Shown one piece after another: positions 31,676 through 40,100 of a DNA stretch of 64,000 bases. How positions within the stretch are numbered: the first letter of the stretch is position 1; every line of letters starts with the position of its first letter. Under the pieces are notes generated by a model. It was not told the DNA's origin and made no database searches. It saw nothing but the letters and a program-made list of their open reading frames with translations. Made by a program: the position numbers and the translations under genes. Source of the stretch: Halogeometricum limi. Lineage in GTDB: Archaea > Halobacteriota > Halobacteria > Halobacteriales > Haloferacaceae. Where the stretch lies: assembly GCF_900115785.1 (NCBI RefSeq), contig NZ_FOYS01000005.1, forward strand, positions 1-64,000, read 5' to 3'.

Positions 31676-33400
31676 TCAGACTCGCGTCCGCGGCACTCGC
31701 GGCGTTCGTCCTCTCGCTCGTTCTCTCGGTCCGGGTCCGGTCGTCTGTTCGTCTCCGGGGCCGTCCTCGACGGGGATGCACACTTCGTGCGCGAGGTTCC
31801 GTTCGGCGTTCGCGGAGTTTACCGTCTTGTCGACCCAGAACACCTCCCACGTGCAGTCGTCCGGAGTGAACGTCACCACCGAGTAGCCCCAGTGTGCGCT
31901 GTCGAAGAACTCGAAGTCGACGTTGAGTCGTCGCGCCAGACGCCGCATCGCCCGTTCGAGGTAGGCCGGGAACGTGCGGTTCAGCGCGCGGCGATTTCCG
32001 AACCGACGGCTGAGAACCTCCCCGATTTTCTCCGCGAAGTTGACGCTCGTCGCGCCCGGCGTCATGAACTCGACGCCGAGTCGGCGGCGTTCGCCGTCTC
32101 TGCTCCGGATACGACTCACGAGCGTCGTATGCATGTCGCCGGTCAGCGTGACGAAGTTCGGGCCGTTCGCACGTCGTCTCTCTTCGAGGACGGCGAGGAT
32201 GTCCCCTCGCTCGACTTCGTAGCCGTCCCACGAATCCCTCGACGGTCGGAGCCACGGCCGCCCCAGCGTGAACGACCCGAACAGCACCGCGTTGGCCCAT
32301 ACCGTCCACGTCGTCTCGCTGTCGCGAAGTTCGTCGAGGAACCACTCTCGCTGCCGCGCCCCGAGCATCGTCCGCGACGAGTCTCGCTTCCGGTCGCGCC
32401 CCGGTACGCTCTCCGAGAGCGACAGCGGGCGACTGCGGTACAGTCGTTCGTCCGTCAGCAACACCGTCACGAGGTCACCGAACTGTCGGACGCGATAGAG
32501 TTCGAACGAGTCGTGCAGGTGGTCGGCGTCCGGGTCGTACGTGATTCTCGCGGGGACGAACTCCCACCACGCCTGGATGCCGACGCGAGTGAGATACCGA
32601 GTGAACTGAGGTACCGTCCCGCAGGGATGGTCGGGAAACACCGGTGCGTCGGCGTCGTAATCCCAGTAGCGGTCGTTGGCGATGGCGTGGTCGTCCCACG
32701 TCTGCAAGACGGTGTGGCGTTCGTGGAGTTCGCGGAGGTAGGGGTCGCGTTTGTACGTCTCGTAGATGGCTCGGAAGTCGTCCAGACTCATCGGGAGCGA
32801 CGACTTGCTGGGCAACTCGATGGTCCGGTCGCGGTACGGTCCGGACGCTCCCTCGTCGCTGTCGGCGTACTCGTAGACGTAGTCTCCGAGATGGAGGACG
32901 AAGTCGACGTCCGCCGCCGCGAGATGCGCCATCGCCCCGAAGTAGCCGTTCTGATAGTTCTGACAGTTCAACAGTCCGAGTCGCAACCGCCTGAGTTCGG
33001 TGTCGCGCGCGGGGAGCGTTCGGCACCGCCCGGTCCGACTCCTGACGCCGCCGTACGCGAACCGATAGTAGTAGGTGCTGTTCGGTTCGAGGACGCCCGC
33101 CAGGTCGACGCGAACGGTGTAGTTGTCGCTCGGCTTCACGCTCGGTTCGGGGAGTTCAGACCGGAGAATCACGTCCTCGAAGTCGGCGTCGGCCGCGACT
33201 TCGACTCTGAGCGCCGTCGGCGGGTCGTACTGCTCCGGTGCGATACGCGTCCAGAGAATCACCCCCGTCGGCGTCGGTCCGCCGCTGGCGACGGACTGCG
33301 GGAACACGTCGTCCGTCTCCGCGACGCTGTCTCCCCCGAGACGCTCGACGCTCGGAAGCTTCGAGGCGTCGACGGCGGGCCGAATGGTAACGCTCTGCAT
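31676..33400 (-). CDS. PhoD-like alkaline phosphatase/phosphodiesterase
   Basis: This 574-residue enzyme has the N-terminal PhoD_N region (FPQSVASGGPTPTGVILWTRI) and a PhoD metallophosphatase core: GLLNCQNY, LHLGDYVYEY, WDDHAIANDRY, LTGDMHTTLVS. These carry the metal-binding Asp/His/Asn residues. Substrates are phosphomonoesters or diesters. PhoD proteins are usually TAT-exported; here the protein starts MQSVTIRPAVDASKLPSVER with no RR motif or hydrophobic segment, so it may be cytoplasmic or need another start. The ATG at 33400 is supported by GATAAAG at about 33424-33430 (minus promoter). The last 25 residues are Arg/Pro/Gly-rich. Confidence 0.88.
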   Translation of the reverse strand: MQSVTIRPAVDASKLPSVERLGGDSVAETDDVFPQSVASGGPTPTGVILWTRIAPEQYDPPTALRVEVAADADFEDVILRSELPEPSVKPSDNYTVRVDLAGVLEPNSTYYYRFAYGGVRSRTGRCRTLPARDTELRRLRLGLLNCQNYQNGYFGAMAHLAAADVDFVLHLGDYVYEYADSDEGASGPYRDRTIELPSKSSLPMSLDDFRAIYETYKRDPYLRELHERHTVLQTWDDHAIANDRYWDYDADAPVFPDHPCGTVPQFTRYLTRVGIQAWWEFVPARITYDPDADHLHDSFELYRVRQFGDLVTVLLTDERLYRSRPLSLSESVPGRDRKRDSSRTMLGARQREWFLDELRDSETTWTVWANAVLFGSFTLGRPWLRPSRDSWDGYEVERGDILAVLEERRRANGPNFVTLTGDMHTTLVSRIRSRDGERRRLGVEFMTPGATSVNFAEKIGEVLSRRFGNRRALNRTFPAYLERAMRRLARRLNVDFEFFDSAHWGYSVVTFTPDDCTWEVFWVDKTVNSANAERNLAHEVCIPVEDGPGDEQTTGPGPRERARGRTPRVPRTRV

Positions 33401-33478
33401 GAATACTGTTCGATTCTAGACGTGATAAAGCCGCTTCAGCGGTTCGTGACGGTGCGGTTCGCCTGAAGGTACGGCCCG

Positions 33479-34972
33479 TCACGTCCGCCAGAACGACGGC
33501 GTCAGGAGGACGAGTACCGGGATAATCTCGATTCGTCCGATCCACATCAGAAACGTCATGAGAAGCTTCGTCGACCGGGAGAACGGTTCGTAGCTCTCGA
33601 ACGGGCCCGCGATTCCGAACGCGGGACCGACGTTGAAGAACGTCGCCGCCGCCGCCCCCATCGCCTCGAACTCGCTGACGGTCAGTTGGCCGCGCGACGC
33701 GTCGACGGCGACGAATATCGTCGCACCGATGAAGAACAGGAGGCTCACGAGCGCGTACGCGTAGATGTCTCGAATCGTCTGCTCGTCGACCACGGACCCG
33801 CTCAGTCGCACCGGACGGACCACGCGAGGGTTCGAGGCGACGAACAGGTCCCGACGGAACGCCTTCAAGACGACGAGCCACCGGAGCGCCTTGATAGAAC
33901 ACGTCGTACTCCCGGCCATTCCGCCGACGAACATACAGACGAAGAGCAGGTGTTTCGCGCCCGACGACCAGAAGTTGAAATCGGTGCTCGCGTAGCCGGT
34001 TGTCGTGACGATCGAGACCACTTGGAAGAGCGAGTGCCTGACGACCGACTCCGGTTCCGTGTGCGGCCCGCCGTCGAGAAACAGGATGCCCGCGACGGCG
34101 ATGGTGAAGAACGCGAGGATAGCCAGATAGAAGCGGAACTCTTCGCTATCGCGGAGTCGCTCGAAGTGCCCCTGTGAGACGAAGTAGATGAGGATGAAGT
34201 TCGTCGCTCCGATCACCATGAACGGTATGATGACCCACTGCACCGCCGGCGAGAAGGCGGCGATGCTCGCCGCACGCGGAGAGAACCCACTCGTGGAGAT
34301 AGTCGTAAACGCGTGTGCGACGGCGTCGAACAGCGTCATCTTCGGGGCGAACCCGCCGAGGTGGAGTCCGTAGAGCACGGTCACCTGCAGACCAGTCAGA
34401 CCGAGGTACAACCGCCAGATGAGCCCGGCAGTCTCCGATATCTTCGGCGTGAGCTTCGTCACGTCTCGCGTCTGACTCTCCGTCTCCATCAGGTTCCCAC
34501 CGCCGACCCCCAGTTGCGAGAGCACCGCCGTCGCGAGGACGAGGATACCGAGGCCGCCCAACCACTGGAGTACCGCTCGCCACATGAGGATGGCCCGCGA
34601 GTGAGCGTCGAAGTCGATGATGACCGTCGCACCTGTCGTCGTGATTCCGCTCATGCTCTCGAACAGCGCGTTCACCGGGTCCGCGAGCGTCCCCGCACCG
34701 GCGACGACGAACGGAACCGCGCCGACGACGGCGACGCCCAACCAGATGACGGCGACCATCAAGAACGCCTCTCGCTCTCTGAACGTCGTGTCCGTCGTCA
34801 ACCGTTCGAGTCCCTCTCCGGCGACGACGACGCCGGCCATCGGGAGGACGAACGGCGTCACCGCTGTTCCGTCGTACAGGGCGATTCCGAGCGGAAGCAG
34901 GAACGGAACCCACAACCACTTGAGCACCGTTCCGACCAGTCGGAGACTCGTCCGCCACTCGACTTGGTTCAT
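33479..34972 (-). CDS. trkH: TrkH family potassium uptake protein
   Basis: This 497-residue membrane subunit has four pore-loop repeats, with selectivity filter segments such as SGITTTGATVI, TTISTSGFS, IVTTTGYAS and a fourth near FFNVGPAFG. About ten to twelve helices are visible. TrkH moves K+ together with the cytoplasmic NAD-binding TrkA, not coded next to it. Potassium uptake balances salt in the haloarchaeal cytoplasm. The ATG is at 34972 with GATAACG at 35004 as possible promoter. Flanked by PhoD and a lipoprotein gene, all on the minus strand with separate spacing. Confidence 0.92.
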   Translation of the reverse strand: MNQVEWRTSLRLVGTVLKWLWVPFLLPLGIALYDGTAVTPFVLPMAGVVVAGEGLERLTTDTTFREREAFLMVAVIWLGVAVVGAVPFVVAGAGTLADPVNALFESMSGITTTGATVIIDFDAHSRAILMWRAVLQWLGGLGILVLATAVLSQLGVGGGNLMETESQTRDVTKLTPKISETAGLIWRLYLGLTGLQVTVLYGLHLGGFAPKMTLFDAVAHAFTTISTSGFSPRAASIAAFSPAVQWVIIPFMVIGATNFILIYFVSQGHFERLRDSEEFRFYLAILAFFTIAVAGILFLDGGPHTEPESVVRHSLFQVVSIVTTTGYASTDFNFWSSGAKHLLFVCMFVGGMAGSTTCSIKALRWLVVLKAFRRDLFVASNPRVVRPVRLSGSVVDEQTIRDIYAYALVSLLFFIGATIFVAVDASRGQLTVSEFEAMGAAAATFFNVGPAFGIAGPFESYEPFSRSTKLLMTFLMWIGRIEIIPVLVLLTPSFWRT

Positions 34973-35081
34973 ACGACCGTCACGATATCGGACCGTCGTC
35001 GGGGATAACGAAAAGTGTGGCGTGACGCTCCGCGCTTCGGTCGCTAGCCGGGGACGGCTGGGTTCGACGCGTCCGCCCGCG

Positions 35082-35762
35082 TCATTCCAGGAGGACGCTG
35101 AACCCCCAGGTGAACGAGTTCTGGCGCTCGCCGTCGGGTTCGTCCATCACCGCGTAGGAGGACTCGAAACGGTACTCGCCGACGGGGAGACAGGCGTCCT
35201 CGCCCGGCAACGCGTACAGTCCGAGTTCTTGGCTCGTCGACTCGCCCGGTTCGAGCGTTACCATCCGGTACTCCTCGGTGACGGCTATCTGTTCTGCGAG
35301 TCGCCAGCACCCGGCCTCGGCGGGGTAGTCGCCGTCGGTGGGGAGGAGAATCAACTGGTCGTCCGTGTCGGACCGGTACGCGAAGACCACGTCTCTGCCC
35401 TCGCCGATGGTCACCGCCCGGTCACTCTCGTTCGTCACCGTCGCGGTGAGGACCGGTGGGTGTTCCTCCGTCGCCGCCTCTTCGGTCACTTCGACGGTCG
35501 GTCGGACGGGCGCGTCCGGGTCGCCGTCGCGCGAGACGATGGTGACGCCCGGTCCGCCGGTTCCACGCGGACGGGTGCCGCCCGTCTCGTTGTCGGTTCC
35601 ACCCGGACTCAGCGTCTCGTCGGGAGTCTCCGTGTCGTCGCCGTCGCTACCGTCGCTGCCGCCGAGACACCCCGCGAGGAGGGCGAGCGTCCCGATGCCG
35701 CAGGAACTGACGAGTGCGCGTCGTGTCGTGTTCACAGCTACGATATCTCCGTTCGAGGACAT
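35082..35762 (-). CDS. TAT-exported lipoprotein of unknown function
   Basis: This 226-residue protein has NTTRRALVSSCGIGTLALLAGC: a TAT motif followed by a lipobox with Cys near residue 31. A Thr/Gly/Asp-rich linker follows, then a beta-sandwich-like domain (about 75-226) with TATVTNESDRAVTIGEG and EYRFESSYAV, similar to Ig-like secreted haloarchaeal proteins. ATG at 35762 is chosen; GTG at 35768 and an internal GTG nearer the RR are alternatives. Function is unknown. Confidence 0.75.
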   Translation of the reverse strand: MSSNGDIVAVNTTRRALVSSCGIGTLALLAGCLGGSDGSDGDDTETPDETLSPGGTDNETGGTRPRGTGGPGVTIVSRDGDPDAPVRPTVEVTEEAATEEHPPVLTATVTNESDRAVTIGEGRDVVFAYRSDTDDQLILLPTDGDYPAEAGCWRLAEQIAVTEEYRMVTLEPGESTSQELGLYALPGEDACLPVGEYRFESSYAVMDEPDGERQNSFTWGFSVLLE

Positions 35763-35800
35763 AACCACGCCGTAGGCGCAAACGCGTCTTTGTGTCTCTG

Positions 35801-35856
35801 CTCTCTTCTCCTCTCCTTTCCTCTCTTCTCTTTTCTTCTCCCCTCCTTTCCTCTCT
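35801..35856. repeat. 56-base uninterrupted polypyrimidine tract
   Basis: From 35801 to 35856 every base on the plus strand is C or T; with few interruptions it extends over about 35788-35896. It separates the lipoprotein gene from the thi operon (gap 35763-35967). Long homopurine-homopyrimidine DNA can form triplex structures or slip in replication. A regulatory role for either side is speculative. Confidence 0.7.
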
Positions 35857-35967
35857 GCCTCCCCTCGTCATCCTCTCCTCACTCACTTCTCCTCTCGAAC
35901 CTCTCTCCCGTCGCCACCGGTCTTCCAACAACGCTTTACCGCTGCCAACAACTGAACTATACAACCG

Positions 35968-36612
35968 ATGAATAATAGAATGCGGACGTACCTCGTGACG
36001 CAATCGGACCACTCTCTCGACCGGGGGACGGCGGACGTCGTTCGCGCCGCCATCGAGGGCGGAGTCGACGTGGTACAACTCAGAGAGAAACACGCGACGG
36101 CCAGAGAACGGTACGAACTCGGGCGCGAACTCCGCGAACTCACCCGGGAGGCGGACGTCCCCCTCGTCGTCAACGACCGTCTGGACCTCGCCGTCGCCGT
36201 CGACGCCGACGGCGTCCACCTCGGGGACGACGACCTCCCCGTCTCCGTCGCCCGCGAGCAACTCGGTGACGGAGCCATCGTGGGACGGTCGGTGTCGACG
36301 GTCGAAGCCGCCCGCGAGGCCGAACGCGCCGGCGCGGACTACCTCGGCGTCGGGGCCGTCTTCGCCACGCGGACGAAAGACGTCCGCGCTGACGACGCCG
36401 AAATCGGACTCTCGCGGGTCGAAGCGATAGCCGAGGCGGTCGAGATTCCCTTCGTCGGTATCGGCGGCGTCACTTCCGAGAACGCGGGCGACGTGGTCGC
36501 CGCGGGTGCCGACGGCGTCGCAGTCGTCTCCGAGATTACCGCGGCCGACGACCCCGCGGCGGCGACGCGCCGACTGCGTGCGGCCGTCGAGGACCGGAGG
36601 GTCGAAGCGTGA
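35968..36612 (+). CDS. thiE: Thiamine phosphate synthase
   Basis: This 214-residue TIM barrel joins hydroxymethylpyrimidine diphosphate with thiazole phosphate to give thiamine phosphate. The motifs are YLVTQSD, VVQLREK, PLVVNDRLDLAV, GVHLGDDDLP, IVGRSVST and YLGVGAVFAT-KTK-like sequence. A catalytic-region Lys/Arg and DR are in place. TATA-like ACTATAC at 35956-35962 lies 22 bases before the ATG at 35980 (fifth residue), so translation may begin there rather than at 35968. It heads an operon overlapping thiM by four bases. No thi-box riboswitch is visible upstream. Confidence 0.93.
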   Translation: MNNRMRTYLVTQSDHSLDRGTADVVRAAIEGGVDVVQLREKHATARERYELGRELRELTREADVPLVVNDRLDLAVAVDADGVHLGDDDLPVSVAREQLGDGAIVGRSVSTVEAAREAERAGADYLGVGAVFATRTKDVRADDAEIGLSRVEAIAEAVEIPFVGIGGVTSENAGDVVAAGADGVAVVSEITAADDPAAATRRLRAAVEDRRVEA

Positions 36613-37469
36613 GTTCCACCCTCGATTTCGACCTCGCGGAGACGCTCTCGACTATCGAATCGGCGAGTCCGCTCGTCAACTGCGTGACGAACGCGGTGAC
36701 GGTCAACTGCGTGACGAACGCGGTGACGGTCAACGACGTGGCGAACGCGACGTTGTACTGGGGCGGCCTCCCCGTCATGTCCGACGACGAACGGGAAGTC
36801 GGCGACATGGTCGCCGGTGCGCAGGCCTGTCTGCTCAACATGGGCACCGTGAGCGAGGAGGGCGAGGCGGCGATGGTCGCCGCGGGCGAATCCGCGGGTG
36901 AGAACGGCGTCCCCCTCGTCGTCGACCCCGTCGGCGTGGGCGCGACGCCGACTCGGGACCGCGTCGCAGACCGACTCGTGACAGACCTCTCGGTCGACGT
37001 ACTCAACGGGAACTACGGCGAGATAAGCGCCATCGCGGGCGAGGACGCCGACGTTCGCGGCGTCGAATCCGTCGGCGAGTACGCCGACATCGCGGTGACG
37101 GCGATGGCCTGCGCCCGACGGACGGGGGCCGTCGTCGTCGCCTCCGGCGAGACGGACGTGGTGGCGACCGAGGACGAGGCGTTCGAGGTCCACGCCGGTC
37201 ACGAGATGATGGGGCGGTTCGTCGGAACCGGCTGTATGCTCGGCGTGACTCTCGCGACGTTCGCGGGCGCGGCGGACGACGTCGCACGGGCCGCCCTCGC
37301 CGGAACCCTCGCGTACGGACTCGCGGGCGAAGTCGCGGCGGACGGTCAGTTCGGCGACTACGCGGGTCCGGCCAGCTATCGGGTCGCGTTCCTCGACGCC
37401 ATCGCCGGCCTCGACGGCGTCGACCTACCGGACGCCGACTCCCGAATCGAACGCGTGGTGGAAGCGTAG
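36609..37469 (+). CDS. thiM: Hydroxyethylthiazole kinase with internal 9-residue duplication
   Basis: This 286-residue kinase phosphorylates 4-methyl-5-hydroxyethylthiazole for thiamine salvage. GLPVMSDDEREV, LVVDPVGVGATPTR, VLNGNYGEISAIAG and VGTGCMLG are present, the last with the catalytic-region Cys/Gly motif. Residues 23-31 (VNCVTNAVT) are repeated exactly at 32-40, where the family usually has one copy followed by VNDVAN. The extra nine residues lie in the first substrate-binding segment; the frame is preserved, so activity may be reduced or kept. The start overlaps thiE by four bases, and the stop abuts the next start codon. Confidence 0.92.
   Translation: MSSTLDFDLAETLSTIESASPLVNCVTNAVTVNCVTNAVTVNDVANATLYWGGLPVMSDDEREVGDMVAGAQACLLNMGTVSEEGEAAMVAAGESAGENGVPLVVDPVGVGATPTRDRVADRLVTDLSVDVLNGNYGEISAIAGEDADVRGVESVGEYADIAVTAMACARRTGAVVVASGETDVVATEDEAFEVHAGHEMMGRFVGTGCMLGVTLATFAGAADDVARAALAGTLAYGLAGEVAADGQFGDYAGPASYRVAFLDAIAGLDGVDLPDADSRIERVVEA
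36675..36728 (+). repeat. Exact 27-bp tandem duplication in thiM
   Basis: The unit 36675-36701 is repeated base for base at 36702-36728. It adds nine in-frame codons. Complete DNA identity, including third positions, implies a recent event or a sequencing or assembly artefact; neither can be excluded from the sequence. Confidence 0.95.
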
Positions 37470-38195
37470 ATGGGTCTCGTCGTCACCGGCGGGACAGGCG
37501 GTATCGGTCGCGCCGTCGTCGCCGCCGCGGAGACGGACGTGGTGTTCTCGTACCACCGCGACGAAGACGGGGCGGAGTCGCTCGTCTCCGCCGCCGACTC
37601 CTCGACGAACAGACACGCCGTTCAGATGGACGTGACCGACACCGACTCGGTCGAACGCTTCGCCGAGCGAGCGACGGCGACGCTCGACGGCGTCGACGGC
37701 GTCGTCCACACCGTCGGCGTCGTCGAACCCGCCCTCCTCGAACAGTCGACCGACGAGCAGTGGTCTCGCGTGATAGAGACGAACCTCGTCGGGTCCGCCC
37801 GCGTCGCCCGAGCGCTTCTCCCGGCTCTCCGCGAGTCGGCGGGGTCGCTCGTCTTCCTCTCCAGCGTCGGCGGCACCGCGGGGACGGTGGACACGAGTTA
37901 CGCGGCGAGCAAGTCGGGCCTCCACGGCCTCGTCCGCGCACTCGCGCGAGAAGTCGGCCCGGACGGCGTCCGCGTCAACGCCGTCGCGCCCGGTCCGGTC
38001 GACACGTCGATGAACGGCACCATCGTCGACCACTTGGAGTCCACCGAGTTCCTCGGCCACGAGAACGTCGACACCCATCTGCCGGAGTACGCCTGTTCGC
38101 CCGCGGACGTCGCCGAGTCGGTTCGATACCTCCTCGACAGTTCGTTCACGCACGGCGAGGTGCTGAGCGTCAACGGAGGGATGCACTTCCGATGA
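37470..38195 (+). CDS. SDR family oxidoreductase inside the thi operon
   Basis: This 241-residue Rossmann enzyme has VVTGGTGGIGRAVV at the N-terminus, DVTDTDS near residue 52, the active-site Ser in FLSSVGG, and YAASKSG as YxxxK. The usual NNAG motif is replaced by VHTVGVVEP. The C-terminal motif VNGGMHFR ends the cofactor domain. Its ATG directly follows the thiM stop, and its end overlaps thiD by four bases, so it is strictly coupled to thiamine genes. No SDR is part of the known thiamine route, so a role in making or salvaging a precursor is only suggested by context. Confidence 0.88.
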   Translation: MGLVVTGGTGGIGRAVVAAAETDVVFSYHRDEDGAESLVSAADSSTNRHAVQMDVTDTDSVERFAERATATLDGVDGVVHTVGVVEPALLEQSTDEQWSRVIETNLVGSARVARALLPALRESAGSLVFLSSVGGTAGTVDTSYAASKSGLHGLVRALAREVGPDGVRVNAVAPGPVDTSMNGTIVDHLESTEFLGHENVDTHLPEYACSPADVAESVRYLLDSSFTHGEVLSVNGGMHFR

Positions 38196-39028
38196 CTCGT
38201 CCCGACCCGCAGGCGCCGCCGTACGCGCTCACGGTCGCGTCCAGCGACTCCGGCGGCGGTGCCGGTATCCAAGCGGACCTGAAGACGATGACGCGTCTCG
38301 GCGTCTACGGCGGGTCCGTCCTCGTCGCCGCGACGGCGCAGAACACCCGCGGCGTCCGGTCAACGCACGTCCTCCCACTCGCGGAGATTCGCGCGCAGTT
38401 CGAGGCCGTCCGCGACGACTTCCCCGTCGGCGCGGTGAAGGTGGGGATGCTCGCGACGGCCGACGCCGTCCGAACCGTCGACGACTGCCTCGCGGCTATC
38501 GAGGCACCGGTCGTCGTCGACCCGGTGATGGTCGCCACCTCGGGCGACCCACTCCTCGAACCCGACGCGGTGGAGGCGTACACCGACCTGTTCGACCGCG
38601 CGACGCTCGTCACGCCGAACGCCGACGAGACGGAGCGACTGACGGGCGAGTGGCCCGACTCCGCGGAGTCGCGCGAGGCGGCCGCGGCGCGGTTCTTCGC
38701 GTGGGGCGCGGACGCCGTCCTGTTCAAGGGCGGCCACGTCGAGGCGGACGGCGCGAGCGACGAGGTGCGGGATAGCTTGGTTACGCCCCGAGACAGCGCG
38801 ACGTTCGCCGCCGAGCGAATCGAGACGGACACCACGCACGGATCGGGGTGTACGCTCTCCAGCGCCATCGCGGCCCGCACGGCGCACGGCGACGACCTGA
38901 CGACCGCCGTCGAACGCGGCGTCTCCTTCGTTCGCGCGTCGCTCGAACGACCCGCCGCCGTCGGCGAGAACGGGAGCGTGAACCACCTCGTCGACGACGC
39001 CGGGGCGGTTTCGGCGTTCGAGAACTGA
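38192..39028 (+). CDS. thiD: Hydroxymethylpyrimidine (phosphate) kinase
   Basis: This 278-residue ribokinase-fold kinase makes HMP phosphate and diphosphate. Typical sequence includes ALTVASSDSGGGAGIQADLKT, GVYGGSVLVAATAQNTRGV, GAVKVGMLAT, VVVDPVMVATSGDPLLE, LVTPNADETERLTG, VLFKGGH and THGSGCTLSSAIAA; Cys in GSGC is the conserved catalytic-region residue. It lacks the ThiN domain found fused in some archaea. The ATG at 38192 overlaps the SDR stop. It ends the operon, 28 bases before the convergent nrdB. Confidence 0.95.
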   Translation: MTRPDPQAPPYALTVASSDSGGGAGIQADLKTMTRLGVYGGSVLVAATAQNTRGVRSTHVLPLAEIRAQFEAVRDDFPVGAVKVGMLATADAVRTVDDCLAAIEAPVVVDPVMVATSGDPLLEPDAVEAYTDLFDRATLVTPNADETERLTGEWPDSAESREAAAARFFAWGADAVLFKGGHVEADGASDEVRDSLVTPRDSATFAAERIETDTTHGSGCTLSSAIAARTAHGDDLTTAVERGVSFVRASLERPAAVGENGSVNHLVDDAGAVSAFEN

Positions 39029-39055
39029 CCGACACCGACGCAGTCGCACCGCGAC

Positions 39056-40045
39056 CTACCAGTCGAGCGACCCGCCGCTTTGGTACTCGGTGACCTGCGT
39101 CTCGAAGAAGTTCTTTTCCTTGTTCAGGTCGACGGCCTCGCTCATCCACGGGAACGGGTTGTCCGTCCCGTAGCGCTCCTCGATGTCCAACTGACCGAGT
39201 CGCCGGTCGGCGATGTACTCGACGTACTCGGCGAACTGGTCGGGGCTCATCCCCAACACGTCGTCGGGGCAGGCTTCGCGGGCGTATATCTGTTCTAACT
39301 CCACTGCGCGCTCGACTAACTCGCGAACCTCGTCGTCGAACTCGTCGGTCCAGACGTCGGGGTTCTCGGCGCGAATCTGGTTGACGAGGTCCACGCCGAA
39401 CCCCACGTGCAGCGACTCGTCGCGCATGATGTACTCGAACTGCTGGCCGATGCCGACCATCTTGTTCTGCCGCTTCAGCGCCAGCATCATGGCGAATCCG
39501 GCGTAGAAGAACACCCCTTCCATGACGACGTAGAACCCCACGAGGTCGCGGAGGAGGTCACGGACGCCCTCGTCTGTCGACAGGTCGGCGTCGTCTTCGA
39601 GGTTCTTCGTCAACTCGACGACGAAGTCGTCTTTCTCCCGGATGGACGGAATGCGGTCGTACATCCCGTAGAGATGGTCGGGGTCGAACCCGAGCGAGTC
39701 GCAGCAGTAGATGAACGTGTCCGTGTGAATCGCCTCCTCGTACGCCTGCCGGAGGAGGTACTGTCGGCACTCCGGGGCCGTGACGTACTCGTAGAGTGCG
39801 AGGACGATGTTGTTCGCCGTCAGCGACTCGGCCGTCGAGAAGAACCCGAGGTTCCACTCCACTAGCTGTCGCTCCGAGTCGGTCAGGGCGTCGCCGTTCC
39901 ACTGGGCGACGTCCTCCTGCATCGGCACTTCCTCGGGCACCCAGTTGTTGGCGACGCCGTCGCGGTAGTACTGGCGCGCCCACTCGTAGTCTATCGGCAG
40001 TATCTTGTTCGGGTCGTGTTCCGCGTCGTGGTTCAGTATGGGCAT
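39056..40045 (-). CDS. nrdB: Ribonucleotide reductase small subunit, class Ic-like
   Basis: This 329-residue R2 protein makes the oxidant for ribonucleotide reduction. The di-metal ligands by spacing are Glu73, Glu104, His107, Glu176, Glu210 and His213, matching E. coli Asp84, Glu115, His118, Glu204, Glu238, His241. The first ligand is Glu, not Asp, and the radical Tyr122 position is Phe111. This pair marks the class Ic group known from Chlamydia, which uses a Mn/Fe cofactor without a tyrosyl radical. The protein probably does the same. It lies 55 bases after nrdA on the same strand. The ATG is at 40045; the C-terminal tail would bind the large subunit. Confidence 0.95.
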   Translation of the reverse strand: MPILNHDAEHDPNKILPIDYEWARQYYRDGVANNWVPEEVPMQEDVAQWNGDALTDSERQLVEWNLGFFSTAESLTANNIVLALYEYVTAPECRQYLLRQAYEEAIHTDTFIYCCDSLGFDPDHLYGMYDRIPSIREKDDFVVELTKNLEDDADLSTDEGVRDLLRDLVGFYVVMEGVFFYAGFAMMLALKRQNKMVGIGQQFEYIMRDESLHVGFGVDLVNQIRAENPDVWTDEFDDEVRELVERAVELEQIYAREACPDDVLGMSPDQFAEYVEYIADRRLGQLDIEERYGTDNPFPWMSEAVDLNKEKNFFETQVTEYQSGGSLDW

Positions 40046-40100
40046 GTGTGTGTCGTCGGTCGCTGGTGTCTCTCGGTGTCTGTCGTCCGTCTCGGAGTCG

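Noticed and set aside
35763-35967. TPP riboswitch before thiE
   Set aside because: No CUGAGA/ACCUGA-type thi-box elements were seen; the gap is mostly polypyrimidine.
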